Assembly: GCA_019637395.1 (NCBI GenBank)
Contig: JAHBVR010000007.1
Location: 271,738 to 335,737, forward strand
DNA from: Vulcanimicrobiota bacterium
Lineage (GTDB): Bacteria; Vulcanimicrobiota; Xenobia; Xenobiales; JADMJV01
Length of the DNA: 64,000 bases
Direction of reading: 5' to 3'
How positions within the stretch are numbered: position 1 is the stretch's first letter; the number at the start of each line of letters is the position of its first letter. This document shows, piece by piece, positions 1 through 9,294 of the stretch. Made by a program: the position numbers and the translations under genes. The notes beneath the pieces are model-generated. The model did no database searches. It saw only the letters and a list, made by a program, of their open reading frames with translations, and was not told where the DNA came from.

Positions 1-202
1 CGGCCGGCTGGCCCGCCAGCAGAATGAAAGCGTCAGCTTCATCCCGTGTTTTGAAAAGCGCCTCATGGTCTTCGTACAAAACGGTCCACGGGTGGAAGGC
101 TGGCCAAGTGAGGATTCGCCGCTCTGGTCGGCCGCGCCGCTGGGGGTGGAACGGCTCTATTGCTCGCTGGCCGTGCAGGGCTATCTGAGGCCTTCTAAGT
201 GA
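1..202 (+). CDS. C-terminal end of an ABC transporter solute-binding protein (partial)
   Basis: Only the last 66 codons are inside the window; the reading frame starts off the left edge and ends with a TGA at 200-202. The tail has the pattern expected at the end of family 5 (oligopeptide/nickel type) solute-binding proteins, where a short hydrophobic run with Val-Phe-Val is followed by a basic/aromatic C-terminus, but the piece is too short to prove it. The identification rests mainly on its neighbours: it overlaps the first permease gene by four bases (GTGA) and is followed by a second permease and two ATPases, the usual order of a dipeptide/oligopeptide importer. It would be the extracytoplasmic ligand-binding component. 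Confidence 0.6.
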   Translation, partial: GRLARQQNESVSFIPCFEKRLMVFVQNGPRVEGWPSEDSPLWSAAPLGVERLYCSLAVQGYLRPSK

Positions 203-1173
203 AAAAGCGTCTGTTGCTCTCGCTGCTGACGGTGTGGGTCGCACTGACCTTCACCTTCATTCTGGTGCGTCAAATGCCCGGCGATTTTCTGCATACCCTG
301 GCCCTGCAACTGCAGAACACCCACGGATTGGCCTATGCTCAGGCCCGCGAGATGGCCAAACTGCAAATCTGCTACGACCCCGACGAGCCGATCCTGAAGC
401 AGTATTTTCACTATCTGAGTAATCTGGCCCAGGGCGAATTGGGCCGTTCCACCACCTACCGCATTCCGGTGCTGGACATCTTGCTCTCGGCTCTGCCCTG
501 GACCGTCTTCATCACTTTCCTGGCCGCCGGCTTTTCCTTCGTGGTGGGCACCACTTTGGGCTTTTGGACAGCCTGGCGGCGCGGCAGCTGGCTGGATCCG
601 GCCCTGACTTTTTATGCCACCCTGACTCAGGCCATTCCCGACTTCTTGCTGGGCGTCATGCTTCTGCTGGTGCTGGGGGTGCAATTGCAGTGGCTGCCCC
701 TGCGCGGCGCCTACAGTCCGGAAACCGAACCGGGCCTGAATTTACCCTTTTTGGCGAGCCTGCTCCAGCACGCGGTGCTACCCGTGCTGGCTTTCTCCAT
801 ACCAGCGGTGGGCAGTTGGGCCCTGAGCGCCAAGGCCACCGCCACCAGCGTCCTGGGCGAAGACTATCTCTTGGTGGCCCGAGCCAAAGGGCTCAAGAGC
901 TGGCGCATCCTGCGCGACTATTTGGGCCGCAACGCCATCATTCCCTTGATTTCCAACCTGGCCACCAGTCTGGGGGCGCTGCTGGGCGGCTCGATGCTGA
1001 TCGAAACGCTCTTTGGCTTTCCCGGGCTGGGATACTTTCTGGCTCAATCCATCGGCACGCGCGACTATCCCCTGATGCAAGGCCTGTTTCTCTTGAGTAC
1101 GCTGGCCATCGTGGCCGGCAACCTGGCCGCCGAGATCCTCTCCCACCAGCTCGACCCGAGGTCACGCCGATGA
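199..1173 (+). CDS. ABC transporter permease, DppB/OppB type
   Basis: A 324-residue inner-membrane protein starting at GTG 199, inside the stop codon of the upstream gene. It has an N-terminal transmembrane helix, a periplasmic stretch of about 75 residues and then five further hydrophobic segments, the layout of DppB/OppB permeases. The cytoplasmic coupling (EAA) loop is visible around residue 228 (ARAKGLKSWRILRDY), followed by the family's GSMLIETLFGFPGLG segment. It would form the membrane channel together with the next permease and be driven by the two ATPases downstream. The next gene starts in its stop codon (ATGA at 1170-1173). Substrate (peptide, nickel or another small solute) cannot be told from the permease. 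Confidence 0.9.
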   Translation: MKKRLLLSLLTVWVALTFTFILVRQMPGDFLHTLALQLQNTHGLAYAQAREMAKLQICYDPDEPILKQYFHYLSNLAQGELGRSTTYRIPVLDILLSALPWTVFITFLAAGFSFVVGTTLGFWTAWRRGSWLDPALTFYATLTQAIPDFLLGVMLLLVLGVQLQWLPLRGAYSPETEPGLNLPFLASLLQHAVLPVLAFSIPAVGSWALSAKATATSVLGEDYLLVARAKGLKSWRILRDYLGRNAIIPLISNLATSLGALLGGSMLIETLFGFPGLGYFLAQSIGTRDYPLMQGLFLLSTLAIVAGNLAAEILSHQLDPRSRR

Positions 1174-1979
1174 AGCGAGCCGGTCTGGTGATCCTCTGCA
1201 CCTTCCTTCTCATCGCCCTGATCGGGCCGGAGCTGATTCCGCTGGACGGCACCTCCCATTACGAAGAGCGTTTCGCGCCCATCAGCTGGCGGCACTGGTT
1301 AGGCACCGACTACGCCGGCCGCGACGTCTGGGCCCAGTTAGTCCATGGCTCTCGCGACATTCTGCTGATCGCCTTTTCCACCGGAGTCTTTGCCGTGATC
1401 CTCGCCTTGCTGGTCGGCGTGGGCAGCGCCCTGATCGGTGGGGTAGTGGACGCGCTGCTGGTGGGCGCCGTGGACGTTTTCCTGACCGTGCCCAGTTTTC
1501 CGTTGATGGCCATCCTCTCGGCGCTTTTTCGCGTGGGCGACCCGATTACGTTCGGCTTTCTGCTGGCCCTCTGGTCCTGGCCGGGCCTGGCTCGCTCGCT
1601 GCGGGCCCAGGTGCTGACCATGCAGCACCGTGAATTTATCGAAGTGGCCCGGCTCATGCGCATGGGCTCCTGGCACATCCTGTGGCGCGAGATTTTTCCC
1701 AACCTGGTGCCCTACTTGAGCCTCAACTTCATTCTCATCGCCCGCAACGCCATCACCGCCAGCGTGGGCATCATGATGCTGGGACTGGTACCGCTGCGCG
1801 TGGAAAACTGGGGAATGATGCTGAATTTGGCCGCCTTTCAGTCCGGCGCGCTGTTTCTGCCGCAGGGCCGTCTCTATCTGCTGGCCCCGCTGTCGGCCAT
1901 CATTCTCTTCCAATACAGCCTGATTCTGGTGGCCGGCGCCGTCGAAGAATACTTTGACCCGAGGTTGCAGCGCAACTAA
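1170..1979 (+). CDS. ABC transporter permease, DppC/OppC type
   Basis: A 269-residue permease, the partner of the upstream DppB-like subunit. The start ATG at 1170 overlaps the previous stop. The family hallmark HWLGTDYAGRDVWAQLVHGSR lies after the first transmembrane helix (near residues 43-63), and the EAA loop around residue 165 reads FIEVARLMRMGSWHILWRE. The ending EEYFDPRLQ is also typical of this family. A longer reading frame runs upstream through the previous gene, but homology begins at this ATG. The stop overlaps the next ATG by one base (TAATG). Confidence 0.9.
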   Translation: MKRAGLVILCTFLLIALIGPELIPLDGTSHYEERFAPISWRHWLGTDYAGRDVWAQLVHGSRDILLIAFSTGVFAVILALLVGVGSALIGGVVDALLVGAVDVFLTVPSFPLMAILSALFRVGDPITFGFLLALWSWPGLARSLRAQVLTMQHREFIEVARLMRMGSWHILWREIFPNLVPYLSLNFILIARNAITASVGIMMLGLVPLRVENWGMMLNLAAFQSGALFLPQGRLYLLAPLSAIILFQYSLILVAGAVEEYFDPRLQRN

Positions 1980-2896
1980 TGCTGAGCATACGGAACCTCT
2001 CGATTGACTACCAACTGCCGGGAGCGGCCCTGAGCGTGCTCCAGAACGTCTCGCTGGACTTTCCAGGCGGCCAGGTGACGGCCTTGATCGGCGAATCAGG
2101 CAGCGGCAAAACCACCCTGACCGGAGCCATTCTGGGCTTGCTGGCCAGCAACGCGCGCGTGCGCGCTGGCCGACTGCTCTGGAAAGACGAGAACCTGTTG
2201 GAACAAACCCCGGAGAGGTTACGCCAGTTTCGCTGGCGCCAGGCCTCGGTGGTGTTCCAAGCGGCCCAGGGAGCCTGGAACCCCTCGCTCACCATCGGAC
2301 AGCAAATGCTCGACACCTGCGCCGACCACGGATTTCCGGCCCACCAACCACGCCGCGAAATGCTGCTGCAGCAGGTGCGGCTGACGCCGGAACGCGTCAT
2401 CGCCGCCTATCCGCACCAGTTGAGCGGCGGCATGCGCCAGCGAGCCTTGATCGCGATGTCTCTCATGCTCGAACCCGAACTCTTGATCCTGGACGAACCG
2501 ACCACCGCGCTGGATCTGATCACCCAGAGCTACATCTTCGACATTCTGGCCGAAATTCATCAATCCGGGTTGACCATGATTTTGGTCACCCACGACCTGG
2601 CCGCGGTGGCCCGGCTGGCCGACCGGGTGGCCGTCCTCTACGCCGGCACGGTGGTGGAAGTCGGGCCGGCCGGGGAAATCTTTGAAAATCCGCGACACCC
2701 CTACACTCAGGTGCTGATCCGTTCTGCTCCCGACGTGCACGGCGGAGAAGTAGCGCGGGGAGCCGAGGGCCTCCCTCCTGACCTGCGCCAGCGCCCACCC
2801 GGCTGTATTTTTGCCAGCCGCTGCAGCCAGGTTATCGAACGCTGCCGCGCTGAGGTTCCGCCTCTTAAGGAAGGGGTGGCATGTTGGCACTGGTAG
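1979..2896 (+). CDS. Oligopeptide-type ABC transporter ATPase, DppD/OppD
   Basis: A 305-residue cytoplasmic ATPase. Walker A is GESGSGKTT at about residues 38-46, the signature [12 protein letters not shown] lies near residue 147 and Walker B is LLILDEP. The C-terminal extension with [17 protein letters not shown] is the oligopeptide-importer ATPase tail, which often binds an iron-sulfur cluster in relatives through its cysteines. It pairs with the OppF-like ATPase whose gene begins 16 bases before this one ends. Together they would power uptake by the two permeases. Length and motifs are intact, so the transporter looks functional. Confidence 0.9.
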   Translation: MLSIRNLSIDYQLPGAALSVLQNVSLDFPGGQVTALIGESGSGKTTLTGAILGLLASNARVRAGRLLWKDENLLEQTPERLRQFRWRQASVVFQAAQGAWNPSLTIGQQMLDTCADHGFPAHQPRREMLLQQVRLTPERVIAAYPHQLSGGMRQRALIAMSLMLEPELLILDEPTTALDLITQSYIFDILAEIHQSGLTMILVTHDLAAVARLADRVAVLYAGTVVEVGPAGEIFENPRHPYTQVLIRSAPDVHGGEVARGAEGLPPDLRQRPPGCIFASRCSQVIERCRAEVPPLKEGVACWHW

Positions 2897-3816
2897 AGCT
2901 CCGTAACGTAAGCATTCAGTTAGGCCGGGTGCAGGCTCTCCGCCAGGTGAATCTGACTTTGCGGGCCAACGAGATCGTCACCGTGGTGGGCGAAAGCGGC
3001 TGCGGCAAAAGCACGCTGGGACGGGCCGTGCTGGGATTGCTCAAGCCTTCGGCGGGTCAGGTGTTCTACCACGGCCACGACCTGTTTGCGCCGGGATTTC
3101 GCATGAGCGACGAGCTTCGTCTGTCCGTTCAGGTGGTCCATCAGGATAGTTACGCCAGTCTCAATCCGGTGCGCCGCGTGGGGCAGCAGTTGGCCGCGCC
3201 CTTGAAGCGCCACAAACTGCCGGGAAGCGTGCCGCAAATTCTGGAGCAGGTCGGGCTCACGCCAGCGGAATACTTCGCCGCCAAGCTGCCTTTTCAATTG
3301 TCGGGCGGACAGCGCCAACGGGTCTCGCTGGCCCGAGCGGCCCTTTTGAAACCCAAGTTGATCGTGGCCGATGAACCCGTTTCGGGCGTGGACGCCACTT
3401 TGCGGCTGGCCATTTTGGACCTGATGCGCCGGCTCAACCAGGAGGGCATCGCCTTCCTGTATATCACCCACGACCTGGCCACGGCCCGTTATCTGGGCCG
3501 GGGCGGGCGTATGCTGGTGATGTATCTCGGTCAAGTGATCGAAACGGGTCCGGTGGAGATGTTGCTGGACAACCCGCTCCACCCGTATCTCCAGGCGCTA
3601 CTGGCGGCTCTGCCTCCGCTCGATCCGCGCCGCGCCCGCGAGGCCAGACCCTTGCCCTTACGCTCCCTGGATATGCCCGACCCCACCCAACCGCCGGGTG
3701 GTTGCAGTTTTCATCCTCGCTGCCCCTACGCCCGCCCGCGCTGCTCCCAGGAGATGCCGCCACTGCGGGAGGTGCAGGGCCAGCAAGTGGCCTGCCACTT
3801 CGCGGGCGAGCTATGA
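2881..3816 (+). CDS. Oligopeptide-type ABC transporter ATPase, DppF/OppF
   Basis: A 311-residue ATPase with Walker A GESGCGKSTLG near residues 37-47, signature LSGGQRQRVSLARA, and Walker B LIVADEPVSGVD. As in other OppF proteins, the C-terminus carries a Cys-rich motif (PPGGCSFHPRCPYARPRC). It is the second ATPase of the transporter encoded from position 1 onward, completing a five-component importer. The gene overlaps its predecessor by 16 bp, and its stop is shared with the start of the phosphatase-like gene (ATGA at 3813-3816), so all appear to be translated from one message. Confidence 0.9.
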   Translation: MLALVELRNVSIQLGRVQALRQVNLTLRANEIVTVVGESGCGKSTLGRAVLGLLKPSAGQVFYHGHDLFAPGFRMSDELRLSVQVVHQDSYASLNPVRRVGQQLAAPLKRHKLPGSVPQILEQVGLTPAEYFAAKLPFQLSGGQRQRVSLARAALLKPKLIVADEPVSGVDATLRLAILDLMRRLNQEGIAFLYITHDLATARYLGRGGRMLVMYLGQVIETGPVEMLLDNPLHPYLQALLAALPPLDPRRAREARPLPLRSLDMPDPTQPPGGCSFHPRCPYARPRCSQEMPPLREVQGQQVACHFAGEL

Positions 3817-4136
3817 AAGTTTTGTTCGTTTGCAGCCGCAATCGCCTGCGCAGTCCGACAGCGCAACAAATTTTCGCCGGCGTTCAAGGCTGGGAAGTGG
3901 ACTCGGCAGGGCTTTCTCCCGATGCCGAACATCTAGTGAGTGCAGAGCAAATCGAATGGACCGATCTTATCCTGGTGATGGAGCCCGTTCATCGGCGGCG
4001 CCTGGTTCAACGCTACGGTCCGCTGACGAAAGGAAAGCGAGTGGCCGTGCTGTCAATCAGGGACGAATACAAGTTCATGCAGCCGGAGCTAATCGAGTTG
4101 CTACATTCCCGAGTGAAAAGGTACCTTCCAACTTGA
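3813..4136 (+). CDS. Small low-molecular-weight tyrosine-phosphatase-like protein
   Basis: A 107-residue protein beginning MKVLFVCSRNRLRSPTAQ. Residues 7-13 form the C-x5-R phosphate-binding loop of low-molecular-weight protein tyrosine phosphatases, followed by Ser-Pro as in that family. It is shorter than classical members (about 150 residues) and its ending (IRDEYKFMQPELIELL) resembles the short predicted phosphatases of the COG4551 type; the Asp in RDEY is the likely general acid. It sits in the middle of the transporter and histidine-degradation operon, with four-base overlaps at both ends. What it dephosphorylates is unknown; a role linked to the adjacent genes is only inference. Confidence 0.75.
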   Translation: MKVLFVCSRNRLRSPTAQQIFAGVQGWEVDSAGLSPDAEHLVSAEQIEWTDLILVMEPVHRRRLVQRYGPLTKGKRVAVLSIRDEYKFMQPELIELLHSRVKRYLPT

Positions 4137-5026
4137 GTTCGGCTCTTTTTCAATGTGCGCCCAACCTCTCGGAAGGACGCAACCTCCAGTTCCTTTCGAG
4201 CGTTCAGGAAGCCATGTGCGGCATTCCCGGGGTGGCGCTGGCCGACCTGTCCATGGATCACGACCACCATCGCATGGTGGTTTCCCTATTGGGCCACGCC
4301 CAGGGCCTGCGCGAGGCCGTGCTTCGCCTCTTCGCCAGGGCCGAGCGGGGCATCGACCTGAGCAGTCACTCCGGTGTGCATCCGCGCATCGGGGCTGTTG
4401 ACGTGGTTCCTTTCGTCCCTCTGGGCAGTACCCCCATGGAAGCCGCCCAAGAATTGGCTCTGGCCACGGCCGAAGCGGTAGCGGCCCGCTTTCAACTGCC
4501 CGTACTGCTCTACGAATACTCGGCGCGCCATCCCGCCCACCGCAATCTGCCCGATCTGCGCCGCCAGGGTTTACAGGAAAGGCTGCTGGAGAACCCGCCC
4601 GATTTCGGGCCGGTGCAACTCCATCCACGACTGGGGGCCACCGTGATGGGAGCGCGCAAACCTCTGGTGGCCTTCAATGTGGTCTTGGAGAGCCAGGATC
4701 TGTCTTTAGCCCGGGACATCGCCCGTTACCTGCGCGGCCTGAGCAGCGTGCGCTCGCTGGGCCTGTGGTTGGAGAGCCAAAGAAAAGTGCAGGTCTCGAT
4801 CAATCTCACCGACCCCGAACAGATCGATCTGGAAGAGGTTTTCAGCCAGGTTAGCGAGCAGGCCGCCCTGCGGGGAGTGGCCGTGCATTCCAGCGAGTTG
4901 ATCGGCATGGCGCCGGCGACTTCCTTCGTAAAAATAGCCCGTGCTCGCTTGAAGATGCTGACCGTTCAACCCGGCCAGTTGCTGGAATGGAATTTGCTGC
5001 ACCAGGAGTCTTTGTATGAACGCTGA
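4133..5026 (+). CDS. ftcD: Glutamate formimidoyltransferase
   Basis: A 297-residue enzyme transferring the formimino group from N-formiminoglutamate to tetrahydrofolate, the final step of one histidine-degradation route. The TTG at 4133 is chosen because it overlaps the previous stop (TTGA) and puts the conserved FQCAPNLSEGRN right after the start, as in the family. Other family motifs are DHDHHRMVVSLLG, SHSGVHPRIGAVDVVPF (with the catalytic His region) and HPRLGATVMGARKPLVAFN. Only the transferase domain is present; the cyclodeaminase domain of the bifunctional animal enzyme is absent. It overlaps hutI, whose product makes its substrate, by 11 bp. Confidence 0.92.
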   Translation: MSSALFQCAPNLSEGRNLQFLSSVQEAMCGIPGVALADLSMDHDHHRMVVSLLGHAQGLREAVLRLFARAERGIDLSSHSGVHPRIGAVDVVPFVPLGSTPMEAAQELALATAEAVAARFQLPVLLYEYSARHPAHRNLPDLRRQGLQERLLENPPDFGPVQLHPRLGATVMGARKPLVAFNVVLESQDLSLARDIARYLRGLSSVRSLGLWLESQRKVQVSINLTDPEQIDLEEVFSQVSEQAALRGVAVHSSELIGMAPATSFVKIARARLKMLTVQPGQLLEWNLLHQESLYER

Positions 5027-6251
5027 TCTGATTTTGTGCTCCCCTCAGGTGGTAACCTGCGCCCCCGGCGACGCGCCCCGTCCCGGTTCGCAAATGGGCC
5101 AGCTCGGAATCGTAGCTCAAGGCGCGGTCGCCATCGAGAAAGGCGTCATCGTCGGCGTGGGCTCGCAAACCGAGATTACAGCCAAATGGTCCGGCAAACG
5201 CATCTACCATAAGGGGGCCCTCACTCCCGGGCTGGTCGATCCTCACTCTCATCCCCTTTTTGGCGGCTCGCGCGTGCATGAATTCCAGATGCGCGCGCGC
5301 GGCGCCACCTACCAGGAAATCCACGCCGCCGGGGGGGGAATCTGGAGTACCGTGCAGGCCACCCGTCAGGCCTCCGATGAGCAGCTGCGTGAGCTGACCG
5401 CCGAGCGCCTGCGCCGCATGCTGCACCACGGCACGACCACGGCCGAGGTCAAATCCGGCTATGGCCTGTCGGTGGCGGAAGAACTGCGCCACCTGAAAAT
5501 CTATCAGGAACTGAAGAGCATGCTGCCCATGGAGCTGGTGCTCACCTTCATGGGAGCCCATTCCTTACCTCAAGAGTTCGCCGGCCGGCAAAGCGACTAC
5601 GTCAAACTGGTGGTGGAGGAAATGGTTCCGGCCGTGGCCGCCCAGGGTTTTGCCGAATACGGAGACGTCTTTTGCGAGGTGGGAGCCTTCACCGTCGAGG
5701 AATCGCGCCAGGTGCTGCAGGCCTGTAAGCAGGCCGGACTGGGATTGCGCATTCATGCGGAGGAATTCAACCACCTGGGCGGGGCTCGCATGGCCGCCGG
5801 CCTGGGAGCCGCCTCGGTCGATCACCTGCAGTTTCTGCCTCCGGAAGATTTTCCGATTCTGCGCCAGGGAGGCAGCATTCCGGTGATGACGGCGGGAACC
5901 AGCTTTTTCCTGGGGATGAGCCAGTTCGCGCCGGCCCGGGGCCTGATCGAGGCCAACTTGCCGCTGGCTCTGGGCAGTGACTTCAACGCCGGTTCCTGTC
6001 TGAGCGAATCCATGCAGATGGCCATGTCGCTGGGGGTACTCAAGCTCGGCTTGAGTCCGGAAGAGGCTCTGCTGGCGGCCACCGTCAATTCGGCTCACTC
6101 TTTGGGTCGCGGCCGGCAGGTGGGCAGCCTGGAAGTGGGCAAGCGTGCTGACGTGCTGGCCCTCAATCTGAGTGACGTGCGTGAGTGGCCCTACCACTAT
6201 GGGGTGAACGTGGTGGAAGCCGTCTACTGCAAAGGAGCCCGAATTGGCTGA
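5016..6251 (+). CDS. hutI: Imidazolonepropionase
   Basis: A 411-residue amidohydrolase that opens the imidazolone ring to give N-formimino-L-glutamate, the substrate of the gene just upstream. Metal-ligand and substrate motifs of HutI are all visible: HSHPLFGGSRVHEF, the AAGGGI loop, EVKSGYGL, FMGAHSLPQEF, HAEEFNHLGGA and the late GSDFNAGSC containing the metal-binding Asp. The C-terminal GSLEVGKRADVLAL returns to the beta-sandwich domain. HutH and HutU are not in the window, so the complete pathway must be encoded elsewhere or the operon is split. The coding sequence contains an eight-G run around 5332. Confidence 0.95.
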   Translation: MNADLILCSPQVVTCAPGDAPRPGSQMGQLGIVAQGAVAIEKGVIVGVGSQTEITAKWSGKRIYHKGALTPGLVDPHSHPLFGGSRVHEFQMRARGATYQEIHAAGGGIWSTVQATRQASDEQLRELTAERLRRMLHHGTTTAEVKSGYGLSVAEELRHLKIYQELKSMLPMELVLTFMGAHSLPQEFAGRQSDYVKLVVEEMVPAVAAQGFAEYGDVFCEVGAFTVEESRQVLQACKQAGLGLRIHAEEFNHLGGARMAAGLGAASVDHLQFLPPEDFPILRQGGSIPVMTAGTSFFLGMSQFAPARGLIEANLPLALGSDFNAGSCLSESMQMAMSLGVLKLGLSPEEALLAATVNSAHSLGRGRQVGSLEVGKRADVLALNLSDVREWPYHYGVNVVEAVYCKGARIG

Positions 6252-7134
6252 TTTTCTTTCCCCCAGTATGGAAGTGGCGGCCGCCCTGGCCAGCGGCCAG
6301 CCCATTGTGGCCCTCGAGTCCAGCGTCTGGGTTCAGGGGCTGGCCTGGCCGGCCAACTGGGAAACGGCCCGGCAGGTCGAGCAAGCCGTGCGCGACCAGG
6401 GCGCCATCCCGGCCGTCATCTGGGTCGACGAAGGCTTGATTCATTTCGGTATGAACGCCGCCGCCCTGGAAAATCTCTGCAAGGAACCGCGCGGTTCCAA
6501 GCTGAACGTGGCCGATCTACCGGGCGCGCTAGCCACTCGCGCTGCCGGGGCCACCACCGTCTCGGCCTCGCTGCGGGCGGCCGAAATGCTCGGCCTCAAA
6601 GTCTTCGCCACCGGCGGCGTGGGCGGCGTGCACCGGGGCTGGAACGAGCACCCGGATCTGTCAGCCGACCTCCTGGAAATGGCGCGCACTCCGCTCTTGA
6701 CCGTGTGCGCCGGAGTCAAGTGCGTCCTGGATGTGGAAGCCACCCTGGAAGCGCTGGAAACGCTGGCCATCCCCGTTTACCGTTACCAGACCGATACTTT
6801 CCCCGAGTTTTTCAGCGCCGGCTCGCGAATCTACGGGACCCGCCTGGACTCGCTCGCGGAGATTACCCGCGCCTACCAGTTGGGCCGGCAGATACTGGGC
6901 CGTGGCTGCCTGGTGGTGCAGTCACCGCCCTCTTCGATTTCTCCCAAAGTGCTGCACAAATGGCTGCACAAGGGCCTGGCCAGCGTGCCCAAGGGAGGCA
7001 AGGAAGTGACGCCGTTCCTGTTGCAGTGGCTGGCCAAAAATAGCAGCGGTCAAACGGTGGAGGTCAACAAGGACCTGCTGGTCTCCAATGCCCGATTGGC
7101 CGCTCAGATCGCCGTGGCCCTGAAAAATGTCTAA
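6244..7134 (+). CDS. psuG: Pseudouridine-5'-phosphate glycosidase
   Basis: A 296-residue enzyme that reversibly splits pseudouridine 5'-phosphate into uracil and ribose 5-phosphate. It starts at TTG 6244, overlapping hutI by 8 bp. Family motifs are present: PIVALESSVWVQG near the N-terminus, FATGGVGGVHRG in the middle, and VCAGVKCVLDVEATLE containing the conserved active-site Lys, followed by YQTDTFPEFF. No pseudouridine kinase (PsuK) gene is adjacent, which is unusual because the two are commonly linked or fused. Its place between histidine-degradation and Nif3-like genes is not explained by a shared pathway. Confidence 0.92.
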   Translation: MADFLSPSMEVAAALASGQPIVALESSVWVQGLAWPANWETARQVEQAVRDQGAIPAVIWVDEGLIHFGMNAAALENLCKEPRGSKLNVADLPGALATRAAGATTVSASLRAAEMLGLKVFATGGVGGVHRGWNEHPDLSADLLEMARTPLLTVCAGVKCVLDVEATLEALETLAIPVYRYQTDTFPEFFSAGSRIYGTRLDSLAEITRAYQLGRQILGRGCLVVQSPPSSISPKVLHKWLHKGLASVPKGGKEVTPFLLQWLAKNSSGQTVEVNKDLLVSNARLAAQIAVALKNV

Positions 7135-7858
7135 GCTGGCGGATATCGTCGCTTATCTGGACCGGCGGCTGGACACGCGCAATGTGCCCGAGCCCTACGG
7201 CAGCAACGGGCTGCAGGTCGAGGCCAGCCAGGAGGTCACGCGGGTGGGATTCGCGGTGGACGCCTGCCTGGAAAGCTTCGAGCAATTGAAGGACTGCCAG
7301 TTGATCGTGGTTCACCATGGTTTGTTCTGGCCCAAGATTTCCCGCGTCACCGGGGTGATGGCCCGGAGCATCGGGCAGCTCTTTGGTCAGGGAACTTCCC
7401 TGTATGCCTCACACTTGCCGCTCGACCTGCACCCGGAGCTGGGCAACAACGCCCAGATCCTTCAGCAGTTGGGGTTGGCGCGCGGCGAGCTGTTTGCGCC
7501 GGTGGGCTATCTGGCCGAGGTGAATTTGCCGCTGGGAGAATTCCACAGGCTGGTGGAGTCCCGCATCGGGCCGGCCCGTTTATTGGATTTCGGCCCTGCT
7601 CAAGTAACTCGCGTGGCCGTCAGCTCGGGCCAGGCCTCGGTGGGCATGGTCGACCAGGCCGTCAGCGCCGGCGCCCAGGTCATGCTCACCGGCGAAGCCG
7701 GCCATCCTATTTACCATGCCGCGCTGCAGGCCGGCCTTTCGATCATGCTGGCCGGCCATTATCAGACGGAAATCTGGGGCGTGAAGGCGTTGATGCCGGA
7801 GCTAGAGAAAGAATTCTCCGTTCAAACCCGCTTTGTGGATATTCCCACCGGGTTTTAA
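7127..7858 (+). CDS. Nif3-like dinuclear metal-center protein (YbgI family)
   Basis: A 243-residue cytoplasmic protein of the Nif3/YbgI family, annotated elsewhere as GTP cyclohydrolase type 2-like. The N-terminus has EPYGSNGLQVEA, followed by LIVVHHGLFW containing the paired His residues that bind the metals, and SHLPLDLHPELGNN; a second metal-binding region near the C-terminus reads AGHYQTE. At 243 residues it is the short form lacking the inserted central domain. The ATG lies 8 bases inside psuG, making this the last gene of the long operon that starts off the left edge. Exact biochemical role in this family remains unsettled. Confidence 0.85.
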   Translation: MSKLADIVAYLDRRLDTRNVPEPYGSNGLQVEASQEVTRVGFAVDACLESFEQLKDCQLIVVHHGLFWPKISRVTGVMARSIGQLFGQGTSLYASHLPLDLHPELGNNAQILQQLGLARGELFAPVGYLAEVNLPLGEFHRLVESRIGPARLLDFGPAQVTRVAVSSGQASVGMVDQAVSAGAQVMLTGEAGHPIYHAALQAGLSIMLAGHYQTEIWGVKALMPELEKEFSVQTRFVDIPTGF

Positions 7859-7893
7859 TCGGTTCATAACCGGGTACGGAACAATTTCCAGGG

Positions 7894-9284
<1,391 letters not shown>

Positions 9285-9294
9285 AGTTCGTCCC

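Noticed and set aside
564-1169. Long upstream extension of the DppC-like reading frame
   Set aside because: It runs antisense-like through the DppB gene in another frame; membrane-protein homology begins at ATG 1170.
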